This document shows positions 8,007-17,833 of a stretch of 64,000 bases of DNA, piece after piece. The DNA comes from Shewanella halifaxensis HAW-EB4 (lineage in GTDB: Bacteria; Pseudomonadota; Gammaproteobacteria; Enterobacterales; Shewanellaceae). Under the pieces are notes generated by a model. The model saw nothing but the letters and a program-made list of their open reading frames with translations, was not told the DNA's origin and ran no database searches. Positions within the stretch are counted from its first letter, which is position 1. Every line of letters begins with the position of its first letter. The position numbers and the translations under genes were made by a program. The stretch lies in contig NC_010334.1 of assembly GCF_000019185.1 (NCBI RefSeq), positions 4,030,001 to 4,094,000 on the forward strand. The letters run 5' to 3'.

Positions 8007-10085
8007 ATGAAAAAATCCCTCATAGCGATAGCCCTAGCAACAAGCTTTCTAGGTGGCTGTGGCACATCAGAACTGAACAACGATTCTAAAACGGCTAAAA
8101 CAGAGGTCACTAAAACCGCCAATACTAAAGCCGAGCTTGGTAGCTTTGGGGTTGACCTAAGTGCACGTAACCAAGCCGTGAAGCCCGGTGATGACTTCTT
8201 TATGTATGCCAGCGGTACTTGGTACGACAATTATATTATGCCTGCGGATAAAACCCGCTTTGGAGCATTTACCGGTCTTGCAGAACGAAGCGAAAAGCAG
8301 GTTAAAGAGATCATCGACGATATCGCCAGTCGCAGCGACCTTAACGCTGAAGAGCAGCTCATCGCTGATTTTTACCAGTCATACATGGATACCGAGACCA
8401 TTAACAAGCTCGGGATCACCCCAATCCAAGACACTCTTGACCAAATTAAAGCCGTTAAAAATACCGATGATTTGACTAAGGTATTCGGTCAGGCTTGGCT
8501 AACAGGTGCCACCTCGCCTATCTCTGGTGGCATGTGGTTCAACCGCCTCGATCCAAATCAGTACGAGATGTCTATCGGTGCTGGCGGCTTAGGCTTACCC
8601 GCTCGCTCATACTACTTAGAAGATGCCGAACGCTTCGTTAAAATCCGCGAAGCTTATGTTACTCATATCGCTGAAATGCTAGCGTTTGCAGGGATTAAAG
8701 ATGGCCAAGCACGCGCCGAGGCCATCTTGGCGTTAGAGACTAAGATGGCTGAAGGTCAATGGCCACGTGAAAAGCGTCGTAACCGCGACCTCACCCTAAA
8801 CCAAGTAAAGCGCAGCGACTTAGCAAAAGAGTATCCAGGTTTTGATTGGGACGTTTACTTTGCCGAGACGGGTTACCAAGTGCCACAGCTGAACATCTCT
8901 CAGCCTGAGCCTGTCAAAGCCATGATTGACCTCGTCAATAAACAACCGCTTAACGTCTGGCAAGATTATCTAACCTTCCATACTGTGAGTAACAACGCAG
9001 GCTTGCTGTCTGAAGATATCTATGCCGCCAGCTTTGGCTTCTATGGTAAAACCCTAAGTGGTCAAGAGGAGCCGCGTCCACGTTGGAAGCGTGCCGTAGA
9101 AGAAATGTCGGGCACTCAATCGTTAGGCTTTGCTATTGGTAAGGTCTACGTAGCGCGCTACTTCCCTGAGTCATCTAAGCAGCAGATGGCTGAGCTCGTT
9201 GAAAACTTACGTACCGCAATGGGTGAGCGTATCGACGGTCTAGATTGGATGGGCGCAGAGACTAAGGTCAATGCCCACGCTAAACTTGCGGCGTTTAACC
9301 CTAAAATTGGTTATCCCGATGTATGGCAAGAGTTTGATGGTGTAGAACTGACTAACAGCAACCTTGTCGGTAATATTCAAAATCTGCGTCAATTCTTCAA
9401 TGCCGATAGCGTCGCTAAAGAGCTTAAGAAAACTGACCGTAACCGTTGGGGTATGACCCCACAATACGTTAATGCCTACTACAACAGCTCGTTCAACGAG
9501 ATTGTATTCCCGGCAGCGATTTTGCAGCCACCGTTTTTCGATCCCAATGCCGATCCAGCGGTAAACTACGGCGGTATTGGTGCAGTTATCGGCCATGAAA
9601 TGGGTCACGGTTTTGATGATCAAGGCTCGAAATCTGACGCTAACGGTATTCAGCGTAACTGGTGGACTGATTCAGACCGCGCCGCATTTGAAGCTAAAGC
9701 CGATCAGCTTGCGGCGCAGTACAGTAAGTATGAGCCTATTCCTGAGAACTTTGTTAACGGCCGCAACAGCCTAGGCGAAAACATCGGTGATGTGGGTGGC
9801 CTTGCAATGGCTTATCATGCTTACAAGCTAAGCCTTAACGGTAAAGAAGCCCCAGTGATTGATGGCGTGACAGGCGATCAGCGTTTCTTCCTTGCTTGGG
9901 CACAAGTATGGAAAGAAAAGCGCACCGAACAAAGCATGCTTAACCAACTACGTGCAGGCACTCATGCACCGGGTCGTTACCGTGCTCAGGCACCACGTAA
10001 CCACGATGCTTGGTACAAGGCATTTGATGTTAAGCCTGGTGACGAGCTGTACCTTCCTGAAGATCAGCGCGTACGCATCTGGTAG
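8007..10085 (+). CDS. M13-family zinc metallopeptidase lipoprotein (neprilysin/PepO-like)
   Basis: 692 residues. Lipobox LGGC puts the lipidated cysteine at 18, so it is an envelope lipoprotein. The catalytic signature is intact: HEMGH at 530-534 (zinc ligands His530, His534, catalytic Glu531) and ENIGDVGG starting at Glu591 (third zinc ligand) with Asp595; further typical elements are NAYYNSSFNEIVFPAAIL before the active site and a C-terminal tryptophan. Length fits the M13 family (about 650-750). It cleaves oligopeptides. AAGGAAGG lies before the ATG. Monocistronic, with its own terminator. Confidence 0.95.
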   Translation: MKKSLIAIALATSFLGGCGTSELNNDSKTAKTEVTKTANTKAELGSFGVDLSARNQAVKPGDDFFMYASGTWYDNYIMPADKTRFGAFTGLAERSEKQVKEIIDDIASRSDLNAEEQLIADFYQSYMDTETINKLGITPIQDTLDQIKAVKNTDDLTKVFGQAWLTGATSPISGGMWFNRLDPNQYEMSIGAGGLGLPARSYYLEDAERFVKIREAYVTHIAEMLAFAGIKDGQARAEAILALETKMAEGQWPREKRRNRDLTLNQVKRSDLAKEYPGFDWDVYFAETGYQVPQLNISQPEPVKAMIDLVNKQPLNVWQDYLTFHTVSNNAGLLSEDIYAASFGFYGKTLSGQEEPRPRWKRAVEEMSGTQSLGFAIGKVYVARYFPESSKQQMAELVENLRTAMGERIDGLDWMGAETKVNAHAKLAAFNPKIGYPDVWQEFDGVELTNSNLVGNIQNLRQFFNADSVAKELKKTDRNRWGMTPQYVNAYYNSSFNEIVFPAAILQPPFFDPNADPAVNYGGIGAVIGHEMGHGFDDQGSKSDANGIQRNWWTDSDRAAFEAKADQLAAQYSKYEPIPENFVNGRNSLGENIGDVGGLAMAYHAYKLSLNGKEAPVIDGVTGDQRFFLAWAQVWKEKRTEQSMLNQLRAGTHAPGRYRAQAPRNHDAWYKAFDVKPGDELYLPEDQRVRIW

Positions 10086-10135
10086 TCAGCAAGCACGAAC
10101 ACAAGCTGAAGCTAAGCTAGAAATAAGCGAAACAA

Positions 10136-10167
10136 AATGCCAGTCAGCCACCTGACTGGCATTTTTT
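10136..10167 (+). terminator. Terminator of the M13 peptidase gene
   Basis: Perfect 12-bp stem AATGCCAGTCAG / CTGACTGGCATT with loop CCAC, then a T run. Confidence 0.92.
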
Positions 10168-10337
10168 ATTCCGCACTTTTTATTCCTAACGCATCTCAGT
10201 CAGATTAAACGGTTATATCCATAAGGGTTTTAAAACCATAATTTACCCCGATATCTATACTGTTAACGCAAAGCCATCACACTAGCTCGACACTTATAAC
10301 AAGGCAATTGACTGGGCTAATACCAATAGGACATAAC

Positions 10338-11195
10338 ATGACAAAGCAATACATTCCAGCAAAAGTGTGGACCATGGATAATGAAAATGGTGGTCAGTGG
10401 GCCGCCATTAATCGTCCAGACTCAGGCGCTAGGCATGAGCAAGTATTACCTAAAGGTAAACAGCCATTACAACTGTATTCATTAGCGACACCTAACGGCC
10501 AAAAAGTCACTATCATGTTAGAAGAATTACTGGCCAAAGGTATAAAAGAGGCTGAGTATGATGCCTATCTAATCAACATTGGCGAAGGCGACCAATTTTC
10601 ATCAGGCTTTGTTGAGATTAATCCAAATTCGAAAATTCCAGCCCTGCTTGATACCTCTTCAGAGAGTCCAATTCGGGTATTTGAGTCCGGTAATATCTTG
10701 CTCTATTTAGCCGAAAAGTTTGGCCATTTTTTACCTAAAGATCTTGCCGCTAAAGCAGAGGTGATGAACTGGCTATTCTGGTTGCAAGGCTCAGCGCCCT
10801 ACCTTGGCGGCGGTTTTGGCCACTTCTATGCTTACGCACCTGAAAACTTCGAATACCCGATCAACCGCTTCGCCATGGAGACCAAGCGACAACTCGACGT
10901 GCTCGATAAGCAGCTTGCCAACAATGAATATATTGCGGGTGATGAGTACAGCATAGCCGATATCGCTATCTGGCCTTGGTACGGCAACTTAGCCTTAGGT
11001 AAATTGTATGACGCGGCCGAGTTTTTAGATGTCGCTAGTTACCCTCATCTGCAGCGCTGGGCGAAGCAGATAAGCGAGCGCGATGCCGTAAAACGTGGCC
11101 GTATCGTTAATCGAACATCGGGGGAGGAGTGGGAGCAGCTTAGCGAGCGCCACTGCGCTGCCGACATTGATGCAGTGCTAAACAAAAAACCATAG
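10338..11195 (+). CDS. yghU: Glutathione S-transferase YghU (disulfide-bond oxidoreductase type)
   Basis: 285 residues from ATG 10338; E. coli YghU is about the same length. The N-terminal extension (YIPAKVWTMDNENGGQWA), the thioredoxin-like domain with LYSLATPNGQKVTIMLEE and the ESGNILLYLAEKFG segment are characteristic of the YghU/YfcG nu-class GSTs, which bind two glutathiones and reduce disulfides rather than conjugate. The alpha-helical C-terminal domain holds the usual SIADIAIWPW motif. AGGA lies 7 bases before this ATG; the track-style extension of ten codons upstream lacks such a site. Monocistronic. Confidence 0.9.
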   Translation: MTKQYIPAKVWTMDNENGGQWAAINRPDSGARHEQVLPKGKQPLQLYSLATPNGQKVTIMLEELLAKGIKEAEYDAYLINIGEGDQFSSGFVEINPNSKIPALLDTSSESPIRVFESGNILLYLAEKFGHFLPKDLAAKAEVMNWLFWLQGSAPYLGGGFGHFYAYAPENFEYPINRFAMETKRQLDVLDKQLANNEYIAGDEYSIADIAIWPWYGNLALGKLYDAAEFLDVASYPHLQRWAKQISERDAVKRGRIVNRTSGEEWEQLSERHCAADIDAVLNKKP

Positions 11196-11212
11196 GACTA
11201 TCTCTAATACAG

Positions 11213-11250
11213 AAAAGGCGCTTAGTGACAATCACCGAGAGCCTTTTTTA
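11213..11250 (+). terminator. Probable terminator of yghU
   Basis: AAAAGGC and GCCTTTTT flank an inner GTGA/TCAC pairing; T-rich 3' side. The interior is imperfect. Confidence 0.65.
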
Positions 11251-11281
11251 ATTTAGCCTATAGCCTATTAACTGTTAGTAA

Positions 11282-11767
11282 CTAGCTGCCCACACCACAA
11301 CGGCTTAAGCGTTTTATCACCGCTTCATGCTGCGGGTAGTCATTGAGTAAAGTTTCTTGGCTGAACAGTTCAAAGTCATCAAAGGTAAACCCTGGTGACA
11401 CCATACATCCCACCAGAGAAAAGCCTGGTTTATTCATCGCCGAGCCAAAAATGCAGCCTTTAGGTACGAGGAATTGTGGTCGCTCACCTACCGCTAAGTC
11501 TAAACCTAATTGCGCTGTGGTTAACTCGCCTTGTTCATCTATCATATAAATCGTCAGTGACTCACCAGCATGGAAGTACCACATCTCATCGGCGGTCAAA
11601 CGATGGAAGTTCGACACCTCCCCCGTACGCAACAGGAAGTAAATACTGGTCCACAGCGCACGTGAGTCATCAAACTGCTGCTCAGAGCGGTATGATGAGC
11701 GGAAATAGCCACCTTCAACATGTTGTTCTAATTCTAAATGTTGGATAAATTGTTCAGCAGTTTGCAT
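11282..11767 (-). CDS. DUF985-type cupin protein
   Basis: 161 residues. The pattern HVEGGYFRSSYRS, then SIYFLLRTGEVSNFHRL, ADEMWYFHAGESLTIY and FLVPKGCIFGSA matches the DUF985 branch of the cupin fold (Cupin_5), small cytosolic jelly-roll proteins of unknown or sugar-related function. Putative metal-binding side chains would be His55, Glu61 and His66 region. It is convergent with yghU and preceded by a 250-base gap. Function not assignable. Confidence 0.85.
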   Translation of the reverse strand: MQTAEQFIQHLELEQHVEGGYFRSSYRSEQQFDDSRALWTSIYFLLRTGEVSNFHRLTADEMWYFHAGESLTIYMIDEQGELTTAQLGLDLAVGERPQFLVPKGCIFGSAMNKPGFSLVGCMVSPGFTFDDFELFSQETLLNDYPQHEAVIKRLSRCGVGS

Positions 11768-11914
11768 TACAAATACCTTGTTATATTAAGTAGGGCTGAT
11801 AAACGTCCGATTGTAATCAATATCATGGTCTAAGATTGTGACTGTAATTGTGATTGCGGCGACTGTCGCTAAGATTGACGTTTTACTCCCACTTTAATTA
11901 GACGTTTTGCATAA

Positions 11915-11946
11915 TAAAAAAGCCCTAGGCGATTAACCTTGGGCTT
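11915..11946 (-). terminator. Terminator of the 82-residue protein gene
   Basis: On the minus strand AAGCCCAAGG / CCTAGGGCTT (one mismatch) with a 7-base loop, followed by six T. Confidence 0.8.
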
Positions 11947-12014
11947 AGTATGATTTTTCGTGCAACTTGAGTCGCGATAATTGTTGACTCTTAGTCGCTC
12001 TTCCTACCGTCGTC

Positions 12015-12263
12015 TTAGTGCTGACCTCGAACGCCATCACGCACCATCTCTTTGCCCGTCTCATACACTTCATCTGTGACCCAACGCGCATGTAGCAGCT
12101 TATGATTATTATCGAAAACCGCAACAAAATGACGACCATCGGCATTATTGGTTGCCATACCGATACCAGCAACTCCCTCTAGACCCAAACCACCAGTTTC
12201 AACCGACACCAGAAAGCGCCTTAGGTCGTCTAGATTATCAATTACGTTTTGCTCATCACTCAT
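12015..12263 (-). CDS. Small protein of unknown function
   Basis: 82 residues from ATG 12263 (MSDEQNVIDNLDDLRRFL). A TTG-initiated extension of nine codons is possible but not needed. The sequence has a helical N-terminus, a glycine-rich stretch GGLGLEGVAGIGMATNN and a strand-rich C-terminus FVAVFDNNHKLLHARW; soluble. A dedicated terminator follows, which supports a real gene. I do not recognise the family. Confidence 0.65.
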   Translation of the reverse strand: MSDEQNVIDNLDDLRRFLVSVETGGLGLEGVAGIGMATNNADGRHFVAVFDNNHKLLHARWVTDEVYETGKEMVRDGVRGQH

Positions 12264-12546
12264 CTTTAATACTCTTATCTGTTCACACAACCAAAGCGCC
12301 TATAGGCCCTAAGTATATTATGTGGCGTACTTTACAGATCATAGCTAAGGATTAAAAGAGTGCAGTTCTAGTTTGAATAAAGGTAAATATCACACAAGCC
12401 ATTTTACCCTCTGGCTGCAAATTAAGCAGACGCTTAATTTAGTCTATTATCTTGGTCACAAATCAGTGCTTAATTTACAAAATTAAATGATGCTCATGTA
12501 ATACTCCCGCCAGCAACCCTACAATTAATAAGATGGATTACTCTTG

Positions 12547-13911
12547 ATGTCTGAAATTAAATTTGGTGTATTAGGGCAGCATTTTCATTGCCCTGTGAAA
12601 GGTGATTTTGAGTATGCGTCTAACGCATTGGTGCTTGTTGATGATAAAGGCGTGATCTCATCAACCCTCACCGAGAAAGATGCCGATTTCCAAGTACAGA
12701 TCAGCCAATTATCTGCCAATAAGCAACTCATCGAATTAAGCAACAGCCAATATCTAATGCCGGGCATGGTCGACTTACACGTACATGCGCCGCAGTTCCC
12801 GCAAGCGGGTAAAGGCCTAGACCTACCACTTTACGACTGGCTACAAGATTACACCTTTCCGCTTGAAGCCAAGTTTGAAGATATGAACTTTGCTAAGAAA
12901 ATTTACCCAGAGCTAGTGCAATCACTGCTCGCCAATGGCACCACCAGCGCAGTGTATTTTGCCACCATTCACAAGCACACTTCTGTGGAGCTTGCTCGTG
13001 AATGCTTAAAGCAGGGTCAGCGCGGCTTTATCGGTAAGGTCAATATGGATGAGGCAAGCCAATGCCCGCCATTTTATATCGAAACCTCAACCAACGATGC
13101 CCTAATCGACACCGAAGACTTTATCCAACAAGTCCTGCAACTTGAAGGCAACGAGCAACAATTAGTTTCACCGGTTGTCACACCGCGTTTTGTACCGAGC
13201 TGTACCAGCGAGATGCTACAGGGCTTAGGTAAACTTGTACAAAAGTACCAATGCCATGTGCAGACCCACTGCTCTGAAAGCGATTGGGCGCGTGATTACA
13301 GCCAAGAGATGTATGGTAAGACTGACGTTGAGATCTATAGCGACTTTGGCCTTATGACCAACAAGACCATTTTAGCGCACTCGATATTCTTAACGCCAAA
13401 TGATCACAAGGTGATTAAGGCAACCGGTGCCAGTATTGCCCACTGCCCGCTATCAAACATGTACTTTGCCAATGCGGCGATGCAGACCCGTGAAATTCTT
13501 GATAACGAGCTTAAGTGCGGTCTAGGTAGTGACTTAGCTGGCGCGCCAATTCCATCTATTTTCCATACTTGCTTAGATGCGGTAAACCACTCGCGGGTTC
13601 GTGAAGATGGCACATCGACTTACTTGCCAGCAGATACTCGTGGTGAGAGCGGTTCGCGCATCTCATTCTTAGAGTCTTACTGGATGGCGACTGTGGGCGG
13701 CGGACAGGCAATCGATGCCAAAGTCGGTTTGTTCCAAGCAGGATTCGAGTTCGATGCGCTAGTTGTTGATACCAGCGTCACTGACAGCAATATCTTTATC
13801 CTAGATGAGATGGACAGCGCTAAAGATAAACTCGAGAAAATCATCACCCTCAATAACCGTCAAAACATCCGCAAGGTATGGGTGAAAGGGCAATTGGTGA
13901 TAGAGAAGTAA
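12547..13911 (+). CDS. guaD: Guanine deaminase
   Basis: 454 residues, usual size for GuaD. Amidohydrolase fold: the metal-binding HxH in MPGMVDLHVHAPQFPQ, HKHTSVELA region, TILAHSIFLT, SIAHCPLSNMYF and GLGSDLAG, which together match guanine deaminase of the E. coli type (zinc ligands two His, His, Asp). It hydrolyses guanine to xanthine. The ORF can start one codon earlier at TTG, but the ATG at 12547 is taken. The neighbouring gene, convergent across a shared terminator, is a purine permease, so the pair likely serves purine salvage. Confidence 0.95.
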   Translation: MSEIKFGVLGQHFHCPVKGDFEYASNALVLVDDKGVISSTLTEKDADFQVQISQLSANKQLIELSNSQYLMPGMVDLHVHAPQFPQAGKGLDLPLYDWLQDYTFPLEAKFEDMNFAKKIYPELVQSLLANGTTSAVYFATIHKHTSVELARECLKQGQRGFIGKVNMDEASQCPPFYIETSTNDALIDTEDFIQQVLQLEGNEQQLVSPVVTPRFVPSCTSEMLQGLGKLVQKYQCHVQTHCSESDWARDYSQEMYGKTDVEIYSDFGLMTNKTILAHSIFLTPNDHKVIKATGASIAHCPLSNMYFANAAMQTREILDNELKCGLGSDLAGAPIPSIFHTCLDAVNHSRVREDGTSTYLPADTRGESGSRISFLESYWMATVGGGQAIDAKVGLFQAGFEFDALVVDTSVTDSNIFILDEMDSAKDKLEKIITLNNRQNIRKVWVKGQLVIEK

Positions 13912-13941
13912 GCCACTTACTTTGTAAATCTAGTCATATAA

Positions 13942-13979
13942 AAAAGGCTCAGAAGGTAATCCTTCTGAGCCTTTTATTT
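13942..13979. terminator. Bidirectional terminator between guaD and the purine permease
   Basis: AAAAGGCTCAGAAGG / CCTTCTGAGCCTTTT, 15-bp perfect stem, loop TAAT, with T runs in both directions. Confidence 0.93.
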
Positions 13980-14019
13980 GTTTATCACTTTTACAAGCTA
14001 CTCATTTAAGCGAGTAGAA

Positions 14020-15405
14020 TTAATGCCCATCAACAAAGGCAAACTTGATAATAAATAGCAGTGCCACTAGCGCCACACCAGGGTGGATTTCACGCCAGCG
14101 ATTGGTGCCCGCTTTCAATACGCAGTAAGTAATAAAACCTGCTGCTACGCCTTCGGTGATTGAGAAGGTAAATGGCATCATCACTGCGGTGATAAAGGCT
14201 GGAGCCGACTCGGTTAAGTCTTTACCATCAATTTTAGCCAGTTCTGATGACATCAAAATACCGACATAAACCAGCGCGCCAGCAACCGCGTAACCCGGTA
14301 CCATAGCCGCCAATGGCGAGAAGAAAATCACCAAAACAAACAGTAGACCGGCAACGATTGCGGTTAAACCGGTACGGCCACCCGCAGCGACACCTGCCGA
14401 GCTTTCAATGTAAGCCGTTACCGTTGATGTGCCCATGTAAGCGCCAACAACAGAAGTTGCAGAGTCTGTCATCAAGGCTTGTTTCATACGTGGGAAACGG
14501 CCGCGCTCATCAGTGAAACCGCACTTTTCAGTGACGCCAATCATGGTGCCAGAACTATCGAAAAGGCTTACTAAGGCAAATGAGAAAATAACGCCCATCA
14601 ACGCCACATCTAATGAACCTGCAAGATCGAGCTGACCAAAGGTATTAGCGATACTAGGCGGCATAGACACGATGCCAGTGTACTCAATATCCCCCATCAG
14701 GGCCGCTATGGCAGTCACAACGGCAATCGAGACCAGCACAGCGGAATGAATACCACGAGAGGCTAGAATTACGATAATAAAGAAACCTAGCGCACCTAAA
14801 ACACACTGCAGTGAGCTTAAGTCGCCAACGGTGATCATAGTCGCTGGACTTGCGACCACAATGCCGGCATTACTAAAGCCAACCATGGCTATCAGCAAAC
14901 CGATACCGCTAGGAATACCAATACGTAAACATTTTGGGATATTGGTTAAGATCCAAGAACGGATCCCAAGTAAGGACACAATAGCAAAACAAACTGCGCC
15001 CCAAAAAATGGTGCCCATACCGATTTGCCAGCTTACGCCCATCCCCACTACTACAGAGAAGGCAAAAAACGCATTTAGACCCATTGCAGGCGCTAGTGCA
15101 ATTGGCAGATTGGCAATTAAGCCCATGGCGATACAGCCGATAGCGCTGATCAAACAGGTGACCACAAATACCGCACTGGCATCCATACCAGCAGCCGATA
15201 GAATTTGTGGATTCACGAACACGATATACACCATGGTCATGAAGGTGGTAATGCCCGCTATAACTTCGGTAGATACAGTGGTGTTGTGGGCTGATAATTT
15301 AAAAAAGCGCTCTAACAACCCACCACTTGCAGGTTGGGCAGAAGCACAAGCTTCTGCAGGCTCTTCATTAGTTGCAGCATGTTGTTTATTGCTTGGCGTA
15401 CTCAT
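14020..15405 (-). CDS. NCS2/AzgA-type purine permease (adenine, guanine, hypoxanthine)
   Basis: 461 residues from ATG 15405; about twelve to fourteen membrane segments. Signatures of the AzgA/PbuG/GhxP branch are visible: STEVIAGITTFMTMVYIVFVNP near the N-terminus, APAMGLNAFFAFSVV, FSFALVSLFDSSGTMIGV and YIESSAGVAAGGRTGLTA. These are proton symporters for adenine or for guanine/hypoxanthine. An in-frame GTG extension of 28 codons exists, but the N-terminus from 15405 aligns better with family length. Converges with guaD. I looked for but do not see a purine riboswitch upstream. Confidence 0.93.
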   Translation of the reverse strand: MSTPSNKQHAATNEEPAEACASAQPASGGLLERFFKLSAHNTTVSTEVIAGITTFMTMVYIVFVNPQILSAAGMDASAVFVVTCLISAIGCIAMGLIANLPIALAPAMGLNAFFAFSVVVGMGVSWQIGMGTIFWGAVCFAIVSLLGIRSWILTNIPKCLRIGIPSGIGLLIAMVGFSNAGIVVASPATMITVGDLSSLQCVLGALGFFIIVILASRGIHSAVLVSIAVVTAIAALMGDIEYTGIVSMPPSIANTFGQLDLAGSLDVALMGVIFSFALVSLFDSSGTMIGVTEKCGFTDERGRFPRMKQALMTDSATSVVGAYMGTSTVTAYIESSAGVAAGGRTGLTAIVAGLLFVLVIFFSPLAAMVPGYAVAGALVYVGILMSSELAKIDGKDLTESAPAFITAVMMPFTFSITEGVAAGFITYCVLKAGTNRWREIHPGVALVALLFIIKFAFVDGH

Positions 15406-15810
15406 AAATAGATTATTTCCACTTTTAACTTCACTCAACCCGCGTCCCAAACAGCTGTGCAACATCAATATTAAATTTACGACGCACACACTTGATCCCC
15501 TGAAAGCATATTTCTGGAGATGACGACTTAATGATTACGGTTTTAACTAACGAGGGGCGCTATTGTAGAGTACTGACAGCTTTACACATGAGTGATTAAC
15601 ATCACATATTGCAGAGTTTTTTAGGAAACGGTCAACATGAATAGACACCAGTCAGGCTAACGATTTTCTCGGCAGCAAAAAAAATTGATAGCGACGATAA
15701 CGTAACTAATAAGACTTGATGCTAAGCCTTTAGATACAAAGTAGTTATTGAGCTAGAACAGCCTCAATGCTAGTGTCTGCCCAAACTTGTTCACATCCAA
15801 GGAAACAAAA
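15406..15810. other. Divergent intergenic region, purine permease / spo0M-like gene
   Basis: About 400 bases carrying both promoters. No coding sequence, structured RNA or repeat could be recognised. Confidence 0.4.
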
Positions 15811-16563
15811 ATGCTAAAAAAAATCTTGGCCAGTATTGGTATTGGTAAAGCCACTGTCGATACCATATTGCTCGATGATCAATTAAGAGCCGGTGAGTCA
15901 TTTGCTATTGAAGTTGTGATCAAAGGCGGTGATATCGAGCAGGAGATTAACGGTCTTGAGTTCGCGATTATGGCCGAAGCCAAAGCCGAGCAAAAAGTCG
16001 GTGACGATGAAGTCAAATACAACAAGAGTGTGGTGTTACAAAGCTGGAGACCTATGCTCAAGCAGGCGATTCAGCCAGGCGAAACCATCACCCGTCAGTT
16101 CAATCTTGATCTACATCCAGAAGCCCCTGCCACGAGTCTATTTGGCCAACGAATCGCTAAGGTCTGGCTGCAAACAGGACTAGATATTAAAAACGGCATC
16201 GACGGCTCAGACAAAGACCCCTTGGTGATCGTGCCTTCTTGCACCCAACTTGCAGTATTAGAACTGATTGAAAACAGTGGTTATCGTTTGTTTAAGTCTG
16301 ATCTCGAAGTGGGCTATGTTCGTGCGCAAGGTTTTGCGTCGCACCTACCTTGCTATCAAGAGTATGAGTTTAAACCACAATCACGCTCATTCTTTGGGGC
16401 AAGAGAGTTAGAAGTGACTTTTGTTGATAATGGCGCAGAAACGGGGGTATTGATTGAAATTGATAGAGCCTTCTCTGGTGATGGTTACCACTGCATCTCA
16501 ATTCCTAATCACTGCAATAATGTAGAGAGTGTTCGTCCTTATATAGAACAACTACTCAATTAA
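15811..16563 (+). CDS. Spo0M (SpoOM) family protein
   Basis: 250 residues from ATG 15811, with AAGGAA 7 bases upstream. The N-terminus MLKKILASIGIGKATVDTIL, the beta-rich arrestin-like body and the PLVIVPSCTQLAVLELIENSGY hinge match the sporulation-control protein Spo0M family. In Bacillus this protein affects sporulation and cell envelope; in non-sporulating gammaproteobacteria its role is unknown. C-terminal SGDGYHCISIPNH is conserved-looking. Its own terminator follows. It stands between two unrelated transcription units. Confidence 0.88.
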   Translation: MLKKILASIGIGKATVDTILLDDQLRAGESFAIEVVIKGGDIEQEINGLEFAIMAEAKAEQKVGDDEVKYNKSVVLQSWRPMLKQAIQPGETITRQFNLDLHPEAPATSLFGQRIAKVWLQTGLDIKNGIDGSDKDPLVIVPSCTQLAVLELIENSGYRLFKSDLEVGYVRAQGFASHLPCYQEYEFKPQSRSFFGARELEVTFVDNGAETGVLIEIDRAFSGDGYHCISIPNHCNNVESVRPYIEQLLN

Positions 16564-16581
16564 GCTCGTATTCAAACAAAT

Positions 16582-16615
16582 AAATGCCGATAAGTCATAC
16601 TTATCGGCATTTTAT
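16582..16615 (+). terminator. Terminator of the spo0M-like gene
   Basis: Perfect 13-bp stem AAATGCCGATAAG / CTTATCGGCATTT, loop TCATA. On the opposite strand it may also serve the enolase-family gene. Confidence 0.88.
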
Positions 16616-16674
16616 AAACCTACCTCCTGAATTAGCTCAATGTTAACGCTAACAGCGAGCTCTCAAGAAAAGCT

Positions 16675-17826
16675 CTAGAACTTGTGATCCGTTACCTGCT
16701 CAACAAATTCAATGTTCAGCTCGATACCTAACCCAGGTTTATCACTGACGGCTATTGCGCCATCAATAATCTTAGGCTCGTTAAGTGTCAGCTGCTGCGT
16801 CAAGGTGCCATTCCAGAAATCCGGATGCAGATACTCTACATATTCAGAGATATGGCAAACGATACCAAAGTGACGCGCCGCCGCCGCAGTTATGCCTGTT
16901 TTCCAATTATGGGGCATTAGCTGAGCGTTATGGTGCTCACAAATATCCATGATACGTAGTAGCTCAGTAACACCACCACAACGGTTATAATCAGACTGCA
17001 CCACCGAAATACCAGTTTTTTCGAGCCACTCTTGCGCTTCAAAACGTGTAGTCGACATCTCGGCGCCACATAACCGAGTGTTAATCGCCGCCGCGAGTTT
17101 TTGATGACCAATCAGATCGTCATGTTGCAGGCAGGCTTCGATAAAATACAGGTCAATGTCTTCTAGCTGACGGAAGGTCCAACGAGCTTTCTGCCAATCG
17201 GTCCATCGATATAAACAATCAACCATCATGTCCATATCCCAACCAATGACCTCACGCAATTCGCGTAGGTAAGCGACAACCTCTTTATCAGTTACCTTAT
17301 CATTAGGAATGATGCACACCTTAACGGCCTTAGCACCACGCTCTTTCGCTTTGGCGATTAGCGGTTTGTATGCCTCAACAATATCGCTAAGTGTGGCATC
17401 GGCTGCAACAGACGGATACAGGGTAAAGTAAGGCGTCAACTGCGCCTTCTGCGCGCCGCCCATAAGCTTATAGGCAGGCACACCTAGCTGCTTACCGGCA
17501 AGATCATATAACGCCATATCAATGCCAGAGATGGCAAATAACCCTAAGCCTCGCATGCCGATCCACTTTGTGGTGTCATACATACGGTTGTAGTTAGCGC
17601 GAAACTCTAGCGGATCTCTACCGATCACCGCTTCTTTAATATTATTAAGCCATTTATGCTCGTTCTCAATTTCCGAGAACGCTTTCATACACTCTGGCGG
17701 ACCATCAGCCTCACCGAGTCCATAAACACCATTTTCATCGGTAACCTTAACGATAACGGTGTTTTCACTCCAGTTAGTCGCGGCCACGTTTACCGGAATA
17801 AACTCCACTGAAACAATATTTGCGCC
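16675..17826 (-). CDS. Mandelate racemase/enolase-superfamily enzyme
   Basis: 383 residues from ATG 17826. Two-domain enolase-superfamily protein: capping domain, then the barrel with metal ligands Asp204 (MMVDCLYRW), Glu231 (YFIEACL) and Glu257 (CGAEMST), and the His-Asp dyad His307 (MPHNWKTG) with Asp280 (VVQSDYNRCGG). The second-strand Lys motif reads K170-V-C172, whereas mandelate-racemase members usually have KxK. The reaction class is abstraction of a proton alpha to a carboxylate (racemisation, dehydration). GAGG lies within the end of the upstream BCCT gene, leaving a 7-base gap: an operon. Substrate probably what BCCT imports; this is inference. Confidence 0.9.
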   Translation of the reverse strand, partial: GANIVSVEFIPVNVAATNWSENTVIVKVTDENGVYGLGEADGPPECMKAFSEIENEHKWLNNIKEAVIGRDPLEFRANYNRMYDTTKWIGMRGLGLFAISGIDMALYDLAGKQLGVPAYKLMGGAQKAQLTPYFTLYPSVAADATLSDIVEAYKPLIAKAKERGAKAVKVCIIPNDKVTDKEVVAYLRELREVIGWDMDMMVDCLYRWTDWQKARWTFRQLEDIDLYFIEACLQHDDLIGHQKLAAAINTRLCGAEMSTTRFEAQEWLEKTGISVVQSDYNRCGGVTELLRIMDICEHHNAQLMPHNWKTGITAAAARHFGIVCHISEYVEYLHPDFWNGTLTQQLTLNEPKIIDGAIAVSDKPGLGIELNIEFVEQVTDHKF

Positions 17827-17833
17827 CATCTCG

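Noticed and set aside
15406..15810. Possible purine riboswitch before the AzgA-type permease
   Set aside because: The conserved purine-aptamer core could not be found on either strand.
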